Below are positions 18,476 through 26,696 of a stretch of DNA of 34,494 nucleotides, one piece after another. The notes under the pieces are model-generated. The model was not told where the DNA came from. It did not search any database and saw only the letters and a program-made list of their open reading frames with translations. Source of the DNA: Planktothrix paucivesiculata PCC 9631 (GTDB lineage Bacteria; Cyanobacteriota; Cyanobacteriia; Cyanobacteriales; Microcoleaceae); the NCBI RefSeq assembly GCF_900009265.2, contig NZ_LR735022.1, positions 39,628-74,121 of the forward strand. The letters are read 5' to 3'. The position numbers were made by a program, and so were the translations under genes. Every line of letters starts with the position of its first letter. The first letter of the stretch is position 1.

Positions 18476-18637
18476 ATGTCTAATTTTACACAATTAAAAA
18501 CAGCAATTCTTCCATTAGAAAATGGCGATTGTGTTAGGATAGTTAATTTTAAATCCATCTATAATGTTATTTTAGCGATCGCATTCGTCAACAAGGAATC
18601 CCATGGACAAAAACACTTTAGTTCTTTTAATTGTTGA
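18476..18637 (+). pseudogene. Possible N-terminal remnant of a Uma2-type nuclease gene
   Basis: A 53-codon open frame from ATG at 18476. Residues ~13-17 read P-L-E-N-G-D, which recalls the L-E-N-G-D-R-L-T-R start of Uma2-family (DUF820) putative endonucleases common in cyanobacteria. The rest of the domain is absent, and the frame ends amid palindromic repeats. The match rests on a short motif and could be chance; alternatively this is non-coding. Confidence 0.28.
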
Positions 18638-18668
18638 TTTACAAGCTCAAAAGGTGCAACGGCTGTAG

Positions 18669-18729
18669 GGGCGGGTTCGAGACAATTTTGAGCAGGTATC
18701 AACCATCTCCCTAAACCCGCCCGGTTTTT
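18669..18729 (+). repeat. GGGCGGGTT...AACCCGCCC inverted repeat with T-tail
   Basis: Nine-nt perfect arms at 18669-18677 and 18714-18722 flank a 36-nt spacer, followed by GGTTTTT. It resembles both a terminator and a dispersed palindromic element. It lies in the 488-nt debris zone between gmd and the DUF29 gene. Confidence 0.6.
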
Positions 18730-18769
18730 CAAGATTCCGACAGATTGAAATCTATCGCTACACAGACAA

Positions 18770-18787
18770 AACCCGCCTGCGCGGGTT
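18770..18787. repeat. AACCCGC-CTGC-GCGGGTT hairpin
   Basis: A perfect 7-bp stem with a tetraloop at 18770-18787, 50 nt after the previous inverted repeat and sharing the AACCCGC core. The two together look like parts of one repeat family. No T-run follows. Confidence 0.6.
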
Positions 18788-18911
18788 GTGAAATCTAGCC
18801 AATTATAGAAAACCCTAAGCGGTGGTTTAGTTTGTATAGCAACAGTTTTAAATGTTTGGGGATCATGGAAAATTAAACAGTCCTGGAGCTTAATTGGTCG
18901 GTTGACAGGGG

Positions 18912-19361
18912 CTAGGGTGAAAAATCAGAATCCAACAACTGATCAGCTTTAAAATGACAATGTTCAGGAAATATTGCAGCAGGAAGATCGGTTTTTTTAA
19001 TCACTTGCTTTCGGGCTTTGGGATAAATTTCTTCTATTTCCTGCAAAAAATAATTATACAAAGTTTTAGACTTTAATAATAGTTCCAGTTCAAACCGAAA
19101 ATTATCAATTTCAGTTTGCCAACCTTTACCACAATGCTCTCGTTCTGATTCCCAATATTGGTAAAGCAATAAATGAATTAGTAATTGTCTTAAATAACTA
19201 GAAATCTTGCGCTTTTGTTCATTCCCCAAAGCCAATATTTCCTCCATTAAATGTATTAAGTCAATTCCATCTATGTCTTTTTTTTCTAACTTTTGATAAG
19301 TGTCTTCTAACCAAAGATAATAATCTTGTTCATAAAGACTAGAACTCTCGATATTGTTCAT
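18912..19361 (-). CDS. DUF29 family protein (copy 1)
   Basis: A 149-residue DUF29 protein, a family largely restricted to cyanobacteria and often near mobile or toxin-like genes; no biochemical role is established. Features seen are the N-terminal Y-E-Q-D-Y-Y-L-W-L, the L-M-E-E-I-L-A-L-G-N-E-Q-K-R helix, L-L-I-H-L-L-L-Y-Q-Y-W and the C-terminal L-P-x-x-x-F-P-E-H-C. It has a good AAAGGTGA ribosome-binding site before the ATG at 19361. It shares architecture but low identity with the DUF29 gene at 31342-31806. It lies in a debris-rich region next to an interrupted gene. Confidence 0.87.
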   Translation of the reverse strand: MNNIESSSLYEQDYYLWLEDTYQKLEKKDIDGIDLIHLMEEILALGNEQKRKISSYLRQLLIHLLLYQYWESEREHCGKGWQTEIDNFRFELELLLKSKTLYNYFLQEIEEIYPKARKQVIKKTDLPAAIFPEHCHFKADQLLDSDFSP

Positions 19362-19394
19362 TGAATCACCTTTGTTTTTGGGATTATCAACTAC

Positions 19395-20012
19395 TTATGC
19401 TTGACCGCCACGCCATTTAAAAATGATCGTCTCATCAGCTTGCTTAAATTCTATATCAAATAAATCAAACACCACCTCCCTACCTAGAAGAATCTCCTCA
19501 CAAAAATCCGTTTGTGCCCAAGCTACAGGCGCGGTAAAAATATGACCATCCAACTGTATTTCTACCTATCGTAATAGATACTCAATACTGCCACCAACTC
19601 CTTCTGCTTTATTATTAATTTCTCCTTCCGCCTTAGCACAACCTAAATCCCTCCCTAATTTCTTGGTGATTAAACTGAGTTCAGCGCCAGAATCAACAAG
19701 TATTTTCACTTTCACTGCGTTCTGAGACTTCATTATTAACTCATACTTAGGTTGCCAATCGTGAGCTTTTAATGTTCTCATTCTCACAGGATAAAAGCGG
19801 ATAGGTTCTACAAACTCGCTTTCAAATATACGCTCAATTACATAATCTAGGCTTGATAAGCTTGGAGCGATGCCACTCTTCATTTTGTCATAATCGCGAT
19901 CATGACTAATCACGCCTTGATTAGTATAAGCTATCCATTGACCCCGATATATTTTTAATTTAGGGCGATTGGCTTTGTACCAATCATTAGTTGTGGCATA
20001 TTCTGGTTCCAT
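19395..20012 (-). pseudogene. Retropepsin-like aspartic protease gene interrupted by an in-frame amber codon
   Basis: ATG at 20012 opens a 148-codon frame ending in TAG at 19568-19566. The same frame then continues 56 more sense codons to TAA at 19397-19395. The N-terminal part has Y-R-G-Q-W-I-A-Y-T-N, like DUF5678-type cyanobacterial proteins. It is followed by the aspartic-protease motif I-L-V-D-S-G-A-E-L-S-L-I-T (the D-S/T-G active site). The segment past the stop reads as the missing C-terminal half: V-E-I-Q-L-D-G-H, then E-E-I-L-L-G-R-E, the usual I-L-L-G-R strand. One base change (for example CAG, TAT or TAC to TAG) would explain it. Either an inactivated gene or, less likely, readthrough. 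Confidence 0.78.
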
Positions 20013-20225
20013 TATTAGTGCTCTCCCTTGAAGAATACCCAGAAAAAATTGAATACATTAAGATGATAAGCTAAGATTAGCATATAATTACGGGGAACTC
20101 TTGCACAGATTAATCGTCCTTCTGCCAATCGTGCCTATCGATTTCTAGGTTGAAATTGTGATAGGATGCTTTATGTTGACTAAACCTCAGACCAGCAACC
20201 CTTATTTTTTGAGAGCGAAGAATTC

Positions 20226-22469
20226 ATGACGGTGACAGCCTTTCAGCAAGCCAACCAACTGTTAAGAGAAGGAAAGTTAGAAGAAGCAGTGGTCGCTTAT
20301 CAGCAAGCGATTGAGTATAATCCACAATTTTATGGTGCTTATCAAAATTTAGGGGAAGCTCTCTGGAAATTTGGATGCTTAGAGCAAGCAGCTACAGCCT
20401 TTCAGAAGGCTATTGAGTTAAAACCGTCCGCAGCTTGGTCTTATTTTAACTTGGCACAGGTGTTGGAGCAGTTAGGGAGGAAAGAGGAATCGATCGCATC
20501 TTACGAAAAGGCAAGTGAGTTAAATCCCCAACTGATCAGTCTTCGACAACAGTTAGAGGCTTCGCTGATTAACGATCAACCTGTAATACCTGATGAAGAT
20601 ATTGCCCTACTTTACCCCCGGGCTGAATATCAAAAATTAGAACTAACTCAATTAACAATTCAGCCGAGAAACAAGCCCAAACTTATCAATGATGTTCGTT
20701 TAATTGCTTATTATCTTCCACAATTTCACCCAATTCCAGAAAATGATTTATGGTGGGGTAAAGGTTTTACGGAATGGACAAATGTTAGCCGTGCAAAACC
20801 CTTATTTGAAGGTCATTATCAACCCCACATTCCTGCAGAATTGGGTTTTTATGATTTACGTCTTCCTGAAGTTCGAGAAGCTCAAGCTGAACTAGCCAAA
20901 AAATATGGAATTTATGGATTCTGTTATTATTATTATTGGTTTGCAGGAAAGCGCCTATTACATCGACCGATTGATGAAGTTGTTGCCAGTAAAAAACCTG
21001 ACTTTCCCTTTTGCATCTGCTGGGCTAATGAAAATTGGACAAGAAGATGGGATGGACTAGCCCATGAAGTCTTGATTGCACAAGATCACTCGTTAGAACA
21101 AAATCAAGTTTTTGCTGAAAGCATTGTTCATATTTTAAGAGATGAGCGATATATTCGCATCAATGGTGCTCCTTTACTGATTGTTTATCGAAGCGATATT
21201 TTACCAGATCCAATTCGCACAACAGAACTCTGGAGAAAGATATTTAAACAACAGGGAGTTGGAGAAGTTCATTTAGCGATTGCCATTACTTGTTTTTCAG
21301 GAGTAGTTGATCCAACTCAATTGGGCTTTGACTCTGCTGTACAATTTCCCCCTCATGGAATACCGGCAAAGGAATTGACACCACCTGAAACCATAGTTTC
21401 AGATTTTTCAGGTCATTTCTTCGATTACCCAGATGCAGCCATCAATGGCGTTGCAGATGCAATGCCTGATTTTAAATTTTTTCCAGGAGCAATGACATCT
21501 TGGGATAACACAGCCAGACGGAAAAGTGGAGCTCATGCTTTTTTGAATTTCCATCCGGATTGGTATGAATTATGGTTACGCGGTTCTATTGAAAAAGCCA
21601 AACATTGTTCTTCAGGTGATGAACAATTAGTATTTATTAATGCTTGGAATGAATGGGCAGAAGGAGCGCATCTTGAGCCTGATACGAAATTTGGACATGG
21701 CTATCTGATGGCAACCTCTAGGGCTTTAGAGGGGAACACGGGTTGGAAAACAATTCTGAATTTATTGAGGTATTTTCCCTATAAAACACCGGATTGGATA
21801 AATCAATATCTTGATCAATTAGAACAGAGAATTTTATCACAAGACAGGTCATTAAAAGCCCTTGCTAAAATTGTAGAAACAGTGGGTATACCTCAAGAAA
21901 TTATTTCTTTTTCAGTTCCTTCAGGACTGTATTGGAATATAGAATCATTTCCTCCTGATGCAGATGTTTATATGACTTCTATCGTTTTTAAAGGCTGGAT
22001 TTTGAATGAAAAGACTCCTATTAAGTCTGTTGAAATTTTATCAAAAGGTCGTTTGGTGCAAAGAACTCCCATTGATCAACAGCGCTTAGACGTAGCAAAC
22101 TTTCACTCAACCATTCCAGGAGCAGAAAATAGCGGTTTTCTCACCAAGGTTAACAACCCTGAATTGAAATCTAACACAGAGTTTAAATTACAGGCTGTTT
22201 TAGAAGATAATACTTGTATTCCTTTGGCACTGATTCCCTTTAAGTCCGGTTTCCAACTCCTAGGAATTGACAACTTTGAACAAACCTTGTTAGACTCCGA
22301 AGGTTGGCAAGTTATCTTAAATCCGCTGCGAGGGATAGCGATTGAAAGTGATGTTTATCGTTGGCATCTTTTAGAGAAGTTAGAAAAGAATATTCAAGCT
22401 AAGGAAGATTTAATTAAGGTAATGTCGGATTTTTTAGGAAAAATTTCTGCTGAATGTTTGTTTGATTGA
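20226..22469 (+). CDS. TPR-WbsX-type glycosyltransferase with C-terminal GW domain
   Basis: A 747-residue three-part protein. Three TPRs occupy ~1-110. A WbsX/GH99-like domain follows (~155-500), with A-Y-Y-L-P-Q-F-H, G-K-G-F-T-E-W-T-N-V, G-F-C-Y-Y-Y-Y-W-F, W-A-N-E-N-W-T-R-R-W and N-A-W-N-E-W-A-E-G, all typical of this family in O-antigen and rhamnan loci. The family is assumed to be glycosyltransferase or glycan-active; its reaction is not firmly known. Residues ~569-672 carry a F-K-G-W-I-L...R-L-D-V...S-G-F segment shared with three other proteins in the next 8 kb. It is the first gene of a four-gene plus-strand run. Confidence 0.88.
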   Translation: MTVTAFQQANQLLREGKLEEAVVAYQQAIEYNPQFYGAYQNLGEALWKFGCLEQAATAFQKAIELKPSAAWSYFNLAQVLEQLGRKEESIASYEKASELNPQLISLRQQLEASLINDQPVIPDEDIALLYPRAEYQKLELTQLTIQPRNKPKLINDVRLIAYYLPQFHPIPENDLWWGKGFTEWTNVSRAKPLFEGHYQPHIPAELGFYDLRLPEVREAQAELAKKYGIYGFCYYYYWFAGKRLLHRPIDEVVASKKPDFPFCICWANENWTRRWDGLAHEVLIAQDHSLEQNQVFAESIVHILRDERYIRINGAPLLIVYRSDILPDPIRTTELWRKIFKQQGVGEVHLAIAITCFSGVVDPTQLGFDSAVQFPPHGIPAKELTPPETIVSDFSGHFFDYPDAAINGVADAMPDFKFFPGAMTSWDNTARRKSGAHAFLNFHPDWYELWLRGSIEKAKHCSSGDEQLVFINAWNEWAEGAHLEPDTKFGHGYLMATSRALEGNTGWKTILNLLRYFPYKTPDWINQYLDQLEQRILSQDRSLKALAKIVETVGIPQEIISFSVPSGLYWNIESFPPDADVYMTSIVFKGWILNEKTPIKSVEILSKGRLVQRTPIDQQRLDVANFHSTIPGAENSGFLTKVNNPELKSNTEFKLQAVLEDNTCIPLALIPFKSGFQLLGIDNFEQTLLDSEGWQVILNPLRGIAIESDVYRWHLLEKLEKNIQAKEDLIKVMSDFLGKISAECLFD

Positions 22470-22519
22470 TGTATAAACTAAAACACCGGATACGATAAAA
22501 TGTTAATTGTAAATCTTCA

Positions 22520-23407
22520 ATGATAATTACCATGCAGAAAATTTCTCAAAATCCGCTGATTTCTGTTATTATTCCTTGCTACAAACATGAAAAGTTTGTT
22601 GAAAGGTGTCTTAACTCAGTTGCTGCTCAAACTTATGACAACATAGAGGTGATCATTGTTGATGACTGTTCTCCTGATGATTCTGTCAAAAAAATTGAGC
22701 AGGTTATTAACAGTAAAAGCTGGATTGCTAAGTTTGATAATCGCACAAAATTTTACCCATTTAATCAGAATCAAGGTGCTCATAATGCCATTAATCACGG
22801 GATCAAACAATCTACTGGTGAATTGATTGCACTTCTGAACTCAGATGATTTGTATCATCAGGACAGACTTTCACGCATTGTTGAGGTTATGCAAAATCAA
22901 AACCATCAATTTGTTTTTAGTCGGGTTCAATATATTGATGATAATGATACAACTATCACTGACTCTCATTACATGGCTCAATCTTACTTCGGATCACAAA
23001 AAAATATCAAGCTGAAGCAATTTCCTTCCTTGGGATTTGCTTGCTTATCATTTAACATCAGTATATCGACAGGAAACTTTGTTTTTAGTAAAGCCCTTTA
23101 TAATGCTTTGGGTGATTTTAAAGATTATCGATATTGCCATGATTGGGATTTTTTACTTCGGGCTTTAGTTCATACTGAACCATTCTTTTTAGAGGAAGAT
23201 CTATATTACTATCGGTTTCACGGCAAGAACACCTTTGAATCTTTGCAAGCCATTGGCCCGATAGAATCAGCCGAACTTCTCAGAAACTTTTTTTCCCAAG
23301 TCCAATTAAAACCTACTCCTAACCCCATTGCGCCGTCACCTTTAAATTGGCCGGGTTTCTTTGAACTTTTTGTTCGATGGCATGGTTTAGAGCGTTTTTT
23401 ACAGTAG
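22520..23407 (+). CDS. GT2 glycosyltransferase
   Basis: A 295-residue single-domain GT-A transferase. It has I-S-V-I-I-P-C-Y-K-H near the start, V-D-D-C-S-P-D-D, the N-Q-G-A-H-N-A-I-N strand, L-N-S-D-D as the DxD-type metal motif, and a C-H-D-W-D-F-L-L-R catalytic-acid region. It belongs to a different GT2 branch from the 13.9 kb and 2.8 kb proteins and lacks their C-terminal helical module. The start is ATG at 22520, with ATG at 22532 as an alternative. It lies 50 nt after the WbsX gene and 43 nt before the methyltransferase, so one transcript is likely. A 29-nt piece of its 3' region is duplicated at 24750-24778. Confidence 0.92.
   Translation: MIITMQKISQNPLISVIIPCYKHEKFVERCLNSVAAQTYDNIEVIIVDDCSPDDSVKKIEQVINSKSWIAKFDNRTKFYPFNQNQGAHNAINHGIKQSTGELIALLNSDDLYHQDRLSRIVEVMQNQNHQFVFSRVQYIDDNDTTITDSHYMAQSYFGSQKNIKLKQFPSLGFACLSFNISISTGNFVFSKALYNALGDFKDYRYCHDWDFLLRALVHTEPFFLEEDLYYYRFHGKNTFESLQAIGPIESAELLRNFFSQVQLKPTPNPIAPSPLNWPGFFELFVRWHGLERFLQ
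23188..23216 (+). repeat. 29-nt direct repeat, donor copy inside the GT2 gene
   Basis: This stretch of the GT2 coding sequence (TTTAGAGGAAGATC at its start) recurs without a mismatch at 24750-24778 in the spacer before the sulfotransferase fusion gene. The second copy is non-coding, which identifies this one as the source. Confidence 0.85.
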
Positions 23408-23450
23408 TTAACAGATTTTTATTGATTCAATCTAAAATGGAGGTATAGCA

Positions 23451-24689
23451 ATGTTTACGCTAATCAAGAAAATAATCAATTGCCCAAACAAATTTGAGAA
23501 AAAAATCATTGGATATAGTATTGACAGTCCCAATTTAGAATATTCTACCAATGTCACAGAAGTGTTCTTAACGGGCTGGGTATTACCAACAGAGGAGAAA
23601 GAAGCACAGATTGTGGTTGAAGGCAGTGGTGTTATGGAAACCTTCCCTTGCGATGTCCAGAGAGACGATGTTACAAAAACTATTCTAGGAGAAATACATC
23701 CAAATATAAAATGTGGTTTTCAGATCAAGTGGATTCACACAGGGATATTTAACATATCTTTTGTAATCGAAGGCGAAAAAATGTTGATGGCTGAGATTGA
23801 AATTAAGTCTGCGTTTATAGACATCGTAAATCAAGAGTTATATAAAATAGAAAATTCACTAAGGTATTCCACTTCACGGGATGAATTATTTCAGCAACTG
23901 CGCTACTGTCTTGGCTTAGATGATTTCGGTATGCTTCTTTGGTCTATGCCAAATATGGCCTACCCAAAAATGTCAAAGATTCTTCCCAAAATGGCGACGA
24001 ATGAAGTCCAGTTAAGCTGGACAGGGAGTTCGGGAATAGACTTGCTAACAAAGACCACAGCTTTTGTTCGCTCAGTCGCTCATAACTTTTGTAAATTTTC
24101 AGGTACTACCCTGGATAATAAATCAATCTTGGACTTTGGTTGCGGATATGGGCGGATTGCGCGTTTAATGTATTATTTCACCAATTCTGAAAACTTTTTT
24201 GGGGTTGATCCTTGGGACAGGTCGATAGAGATATGTCGCTCGGATGGACTTGAGAGAAATTTCTTGTTATCCGATTATCTTCCGGTGGATCTTCCAACGG
24301 GTTCGAGGAAATTTTCTCTTATTTACGCATTTTCTGTATTTACGCATCTTTCTGAGCGGGCAACTGTTAGATCAATTGAAACACTGCTTCAACATTTAGA
24401 ATCAAGCGGACTTTTGGTTATAACAATTAGGCCTGTTGAATACTGGAATATCGACCAAAATGCTCGAGGGCTTGGTGTGATTGACCAACTAATTTCCTCA
24501 CATAAACAAAATGGATTTTCTTTTTTACCTCATCCTAGGCCAGCAGTTGATGGCGACATTACCTATGGCGATACATCAATGAGCTTGAATTGGATCAAAG
24601 CAACATTCCCGAAAGCAGAGATTGTGGCGGTTGATCGTTCCCTTTATGACCCGTTCCAAGTCTATGTTTTTCTTCGGCGCTTGAGTTAG
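23451..24689 (+). CDS. GW-domain SAM-dependent methyltransferase
   Basis: A 412-residue protein. An N-terminal GW domain (~19-120) has L-T-G-W-V-L, then R-D-D-V and C-G-F. A class I methyltransferase follows, with SAM motif I L-D-F-G-C-G-Y-G-R at ~225-233, an acidic V-D-P-W strand after it, and F-S-V-F-T-H-L-S as motif IV. It may methylate a sugar of the local glycan; the substrate is not identifiable. A strong ribosome-binding site GGAGG lies 9 nt before the ATG. Its first 361 nt (23451-23811) are duplicated without gaps at 25510-25870 inside the fusion gene, and even the 34-nt leader is repeated at 24797-24830. Confidence 0.87.
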   Translation: MFTLIKKIINCPNKFEKKIIGYSIDSPNLEYSTNVTEVFLTGWVLPTEEKEAQIVVEGSGVMETFPCDVQRDDVTKTILGEIHPNIKCGFQIKWIHTGIFNISFVIEGEKMLMAEIEIKSAFIDIVNQELYKIENSLRYSTSRDELFQQLRYCLGLDDFGMLLWSMPNMAYPKMSKILPKMATNEVQLSWTGSSGIDLLTKTTAFVRSVAHNFCKFSGTTLDNKSILDFGCGYGRIARLMYYFTNSENFFGVDPWDRSIEICRSDGLERNFLLSDYLPVDLPTGSRKFSLIYAFSVFTHLSERATVRSIETLLQHLESSGLLVITIRPVEYWNIDQNARGLGVIDQLISSHKQNGFSFLPHPRPAVDGDITYGDTSMSLNWIKATFPKAEIVAVDRSLYDPFQVYVFLRRLS

Positions 24690-24698
24690 CGAAAAGTC

Positions 24699-24746
24699 AC
24701 TTAGGCTTTAAAATGCGTGATCTGAACACATCATTATCGCCTAAGT
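24699..24746. repeat. 8-bp inverted repeat in the 24.7 kb spacer
   Basis: ACTTAGGC at 24699-24706 and GCCTAAGT at 24739-24746 flank 32 nt, immediately before the duplicated 29-nt GT2 fragment. It may be a stem-loop ending the upstream message, or a trace of the insertion event that produced the duplication. Confidence 0.45.
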
Positions 24747-24749
24747 CGA

Positions 24750-24830
24750 TTTAGAGGAAGATCTATATTACTATCGGTCTGCTATAGTTGAGAGAGTTTT
24801 ATTAATTCAATCTAAAACTGAGGTGTAACT
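24750..24830 (+). repeat. Duplication scar: GT2 fragment plus methyltransferase leader
   Basis: Bases 24750-24778 are an exact copy of 23188-23216 inside the GT2 gene. Bases 24797-24830 are a slightly diverged copy of the leader at 23417-23450, including TTCAATCTAAAA and the ribosome-binding region. The roughly 200 nt that separate the two in the original are missing here. The spacer is therefore a deleted second copy of the GT2 end and its intergenic region. Confidence 0.85.
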
Positions 24831-24831
24831 A

Positions 24832-26622
24832 ATGGCAATTTTATGTAAAGAAATAAATTTACTGTTTATCTGTGTTCCAAAAACAGGAAGTTCATCCCTT
24901 GAAAATTTTTTAATTAGGAACTTTGGTGGGAAACAGCTTTTGACAGAGCATATTTGGGATGATGATCGTAAGACCGTTTTGGTGGACTATAGACATATTA
25001 GGATCAAAGAGATAATATCACATAGATTATTAACCTTAGCTCAACTTGAGCAAATGAAGATATTAGCAGTTACCAGAAATCCTTTTGATTGGGTTGTGTC
25101 ACATTATGTATTTATTGTGAACTCCTATCAGAGACTTAAACAAGAAGGAGAAAAAGCACCTGATTGGATTATTGCTAGAAAACATTGGCTAACCGAAATA
25201 GCTAGTATGAGTTTTGATGAATATGTTGCTGGGTTCAATAACCAAGATATATCAGTGTATAGTTCATTCATTGAAGGTATAGATGAAGGGAAAGTAGAAG
25301 TTGTCAAACTTGAGCAATTAGATAGTGAGGTTAAAAGGATTTTTCAAGAATTAGGAGTTGAATTATTGCAAAACATACCACACGAGAATAAGACAGCAGG
25401 CAAAAAAACGGATTTTAGATTATATTACAGCAATAAATCAAGGCAAATTATAGAACAATCTTTTGCTAGGGATTTTGATCGTCTCGGTTATTCTTTTGAT
25501 GATGTAGCAATGTTTACAGTAATCAAGAAAATAATCAATTTCCCAAACAAATTTGAGAGAAAAATCTTTGGATATAATATTGACAGTCCCAATCCAGAAT
25601 ATTCTACTAATGTCACAGAAGTGTTTTTAACGGGCTGGGTGTTACCCAGAGCGGAGGAAGAAGCACAGATTGTAGTTGAAGGCAGTGGTGTCATGGAAAC
25701 CTTCCCTTGCGATGTCCAGAGAGACGATGTTACAAAAACTATTCTAGGAAAAATACATCCAAATATAAAATGTGGTTTTCAGATCAAGTGGATTCACACA
25801 GGGATATTTAACATATTTTTTGTAATCGAAGGTGAAAAAATGTTGGTAGCTGAAATTCAGATCCAGTCTGAGATTGATTCAAGTGACTCGTCATTTGAAA
25901 AAAAAGATAATCAAGTGATGAAAAATCAAGGCTATTGTTACACCTGCGATCAAGAAGTAGAGTTTTCTTCTCACCAAGCTTGGTTGAGAGATTCTTATAA
26001 ATGTAACAATTGTGGATCAATCCCTCGAGAAAGAGCCTTAATGTACTGTATAGAAAAGTTTTACCCACACTGGAAACAACTTTCTATACACGAAACTTCA
26101 CCTGCAAGTAGAGGCGCTAGTCTTAAACTAAAAAATAATTGTCCCAACTATCAAACCAGTCAATACTTTCCAGAATTTCCTTTGGGTGAAACTCATAGTA
26201 GTGGATGGAGAAATGAAGACTTAGAAAATCAGACATTTGCTGATGAAACTTTTGATCTAGTGATTAGTCAAGATGTAATGGAGCATATTTTTAATCCTGA
26301 AAAAGCTTTTTCAGAAATTGCTAGAACTTTAAAACACGGAGGGGCGCATATATTTACAGTACCGATAGTAAATAAGCAAAAACCTTCTAGTGTTCGTGCT
26401 ACATTAGAGGCTAATGGTGAAATTAATTATTTAGAGGAAGCTCAGTATCATGGTAATCCAGTCAACCCTCAAGGATCATTAGTCACTAGGGACTGGGGTT
26501 ATGATATCTGCGATTTTATTTTGAAGCACAGTGGATTATATACAACTATTGTTTATATAGACGATATATCGTTGGGCATTAGAGCCGAATATATAGAGGT
26601 TTTGATTAGTAGAAAAATTTAA
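24832..26622 (+). CDS. Fusion: sulfotransferase - GW domain - zinc-ribbon methyltransferase
   Basis: A 596-residue fusion. Residues 1-226 form a small sulfotransferase with P-K-T-G-S-S-S-L-E (~16-24, PAPS 5'-phosphosulfate loop) and T-R-N-P-F-D-W-V-V-S-H-Y (3'-phosphate motif). Met227 starts a near-copy of the N-terminus of the 23451 gene, the GW domain (~245-346). Then comes a zinc ribbon with C369-x-x-C372 and C391-x-x-C394, and a class I methyltransferase with D-L-V-I-S-Q-D-V-M-E-H-I. The last part resembles the separate 251-residue protein at 28506-29261. The junction at Met227 coincides with the paralogue's start codon, so the fusion arose by joining a sulfotransferase to a duplicated gene. 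It likely sulfates and methylates the same glycan. Confidence 0.85.
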   Translation: MAILCKEINLLFICVPKTGSSSLENFLIRNFGGKQLLTEHIWDDDRKTVLVDYRHIRIKEIISHRLLTLAQLEQMKILAVTRNPFDWVVSHYVFIVNSYQRLKQEGEKAPDWIIARKHWLTEIASMSFDEYVAGFNNQDISVYSSFIEGIDEGKVEVVKLEQLDSEVKRIFQELGVELLQNIPHENKTAGKKTDFRLYYSNKSRQIIEQSFARDFDRLGYSFDDVAMFTVIKKIINFPNKFERKIFGYNIDSPNPEYSTNVTEVFLTGWVLPRAEEEAQIVVEGSGVMETFPCDVQRDDVTKTILGKIHPNIKCGFQIKWIHTGIFNIFFVIEGEKMLVAEIQIQSEIDSSDSSFEKKDNQVMKNQGYCYTCDQEVEFSSHQAWLRDSYKCNNCGSIPRERALMYCIEKFYPHWKQLSIHETSPASRGASLKLKNNCPNYQTSQYFPEFPLGETHSSGWRNEDLENQTFADETFDLVISQDVMEHIFNPEKAFSEIARTLKHGGAHIFTVPIVNKQKPSSVRATLEANGEINYLEEAQYHGNPVNPQGSLVTRDWGYDICDFILKHSGLYTTIVYIDDISLGIRAEYIEVLISRKI

Positions 26623-26696
26623 AAAATGGTAGCCCTGTATAAGTTATAATTCAAGTCGATCTAATCCCCTAGATATAAGGCTCGAAAAGGCAAAAA

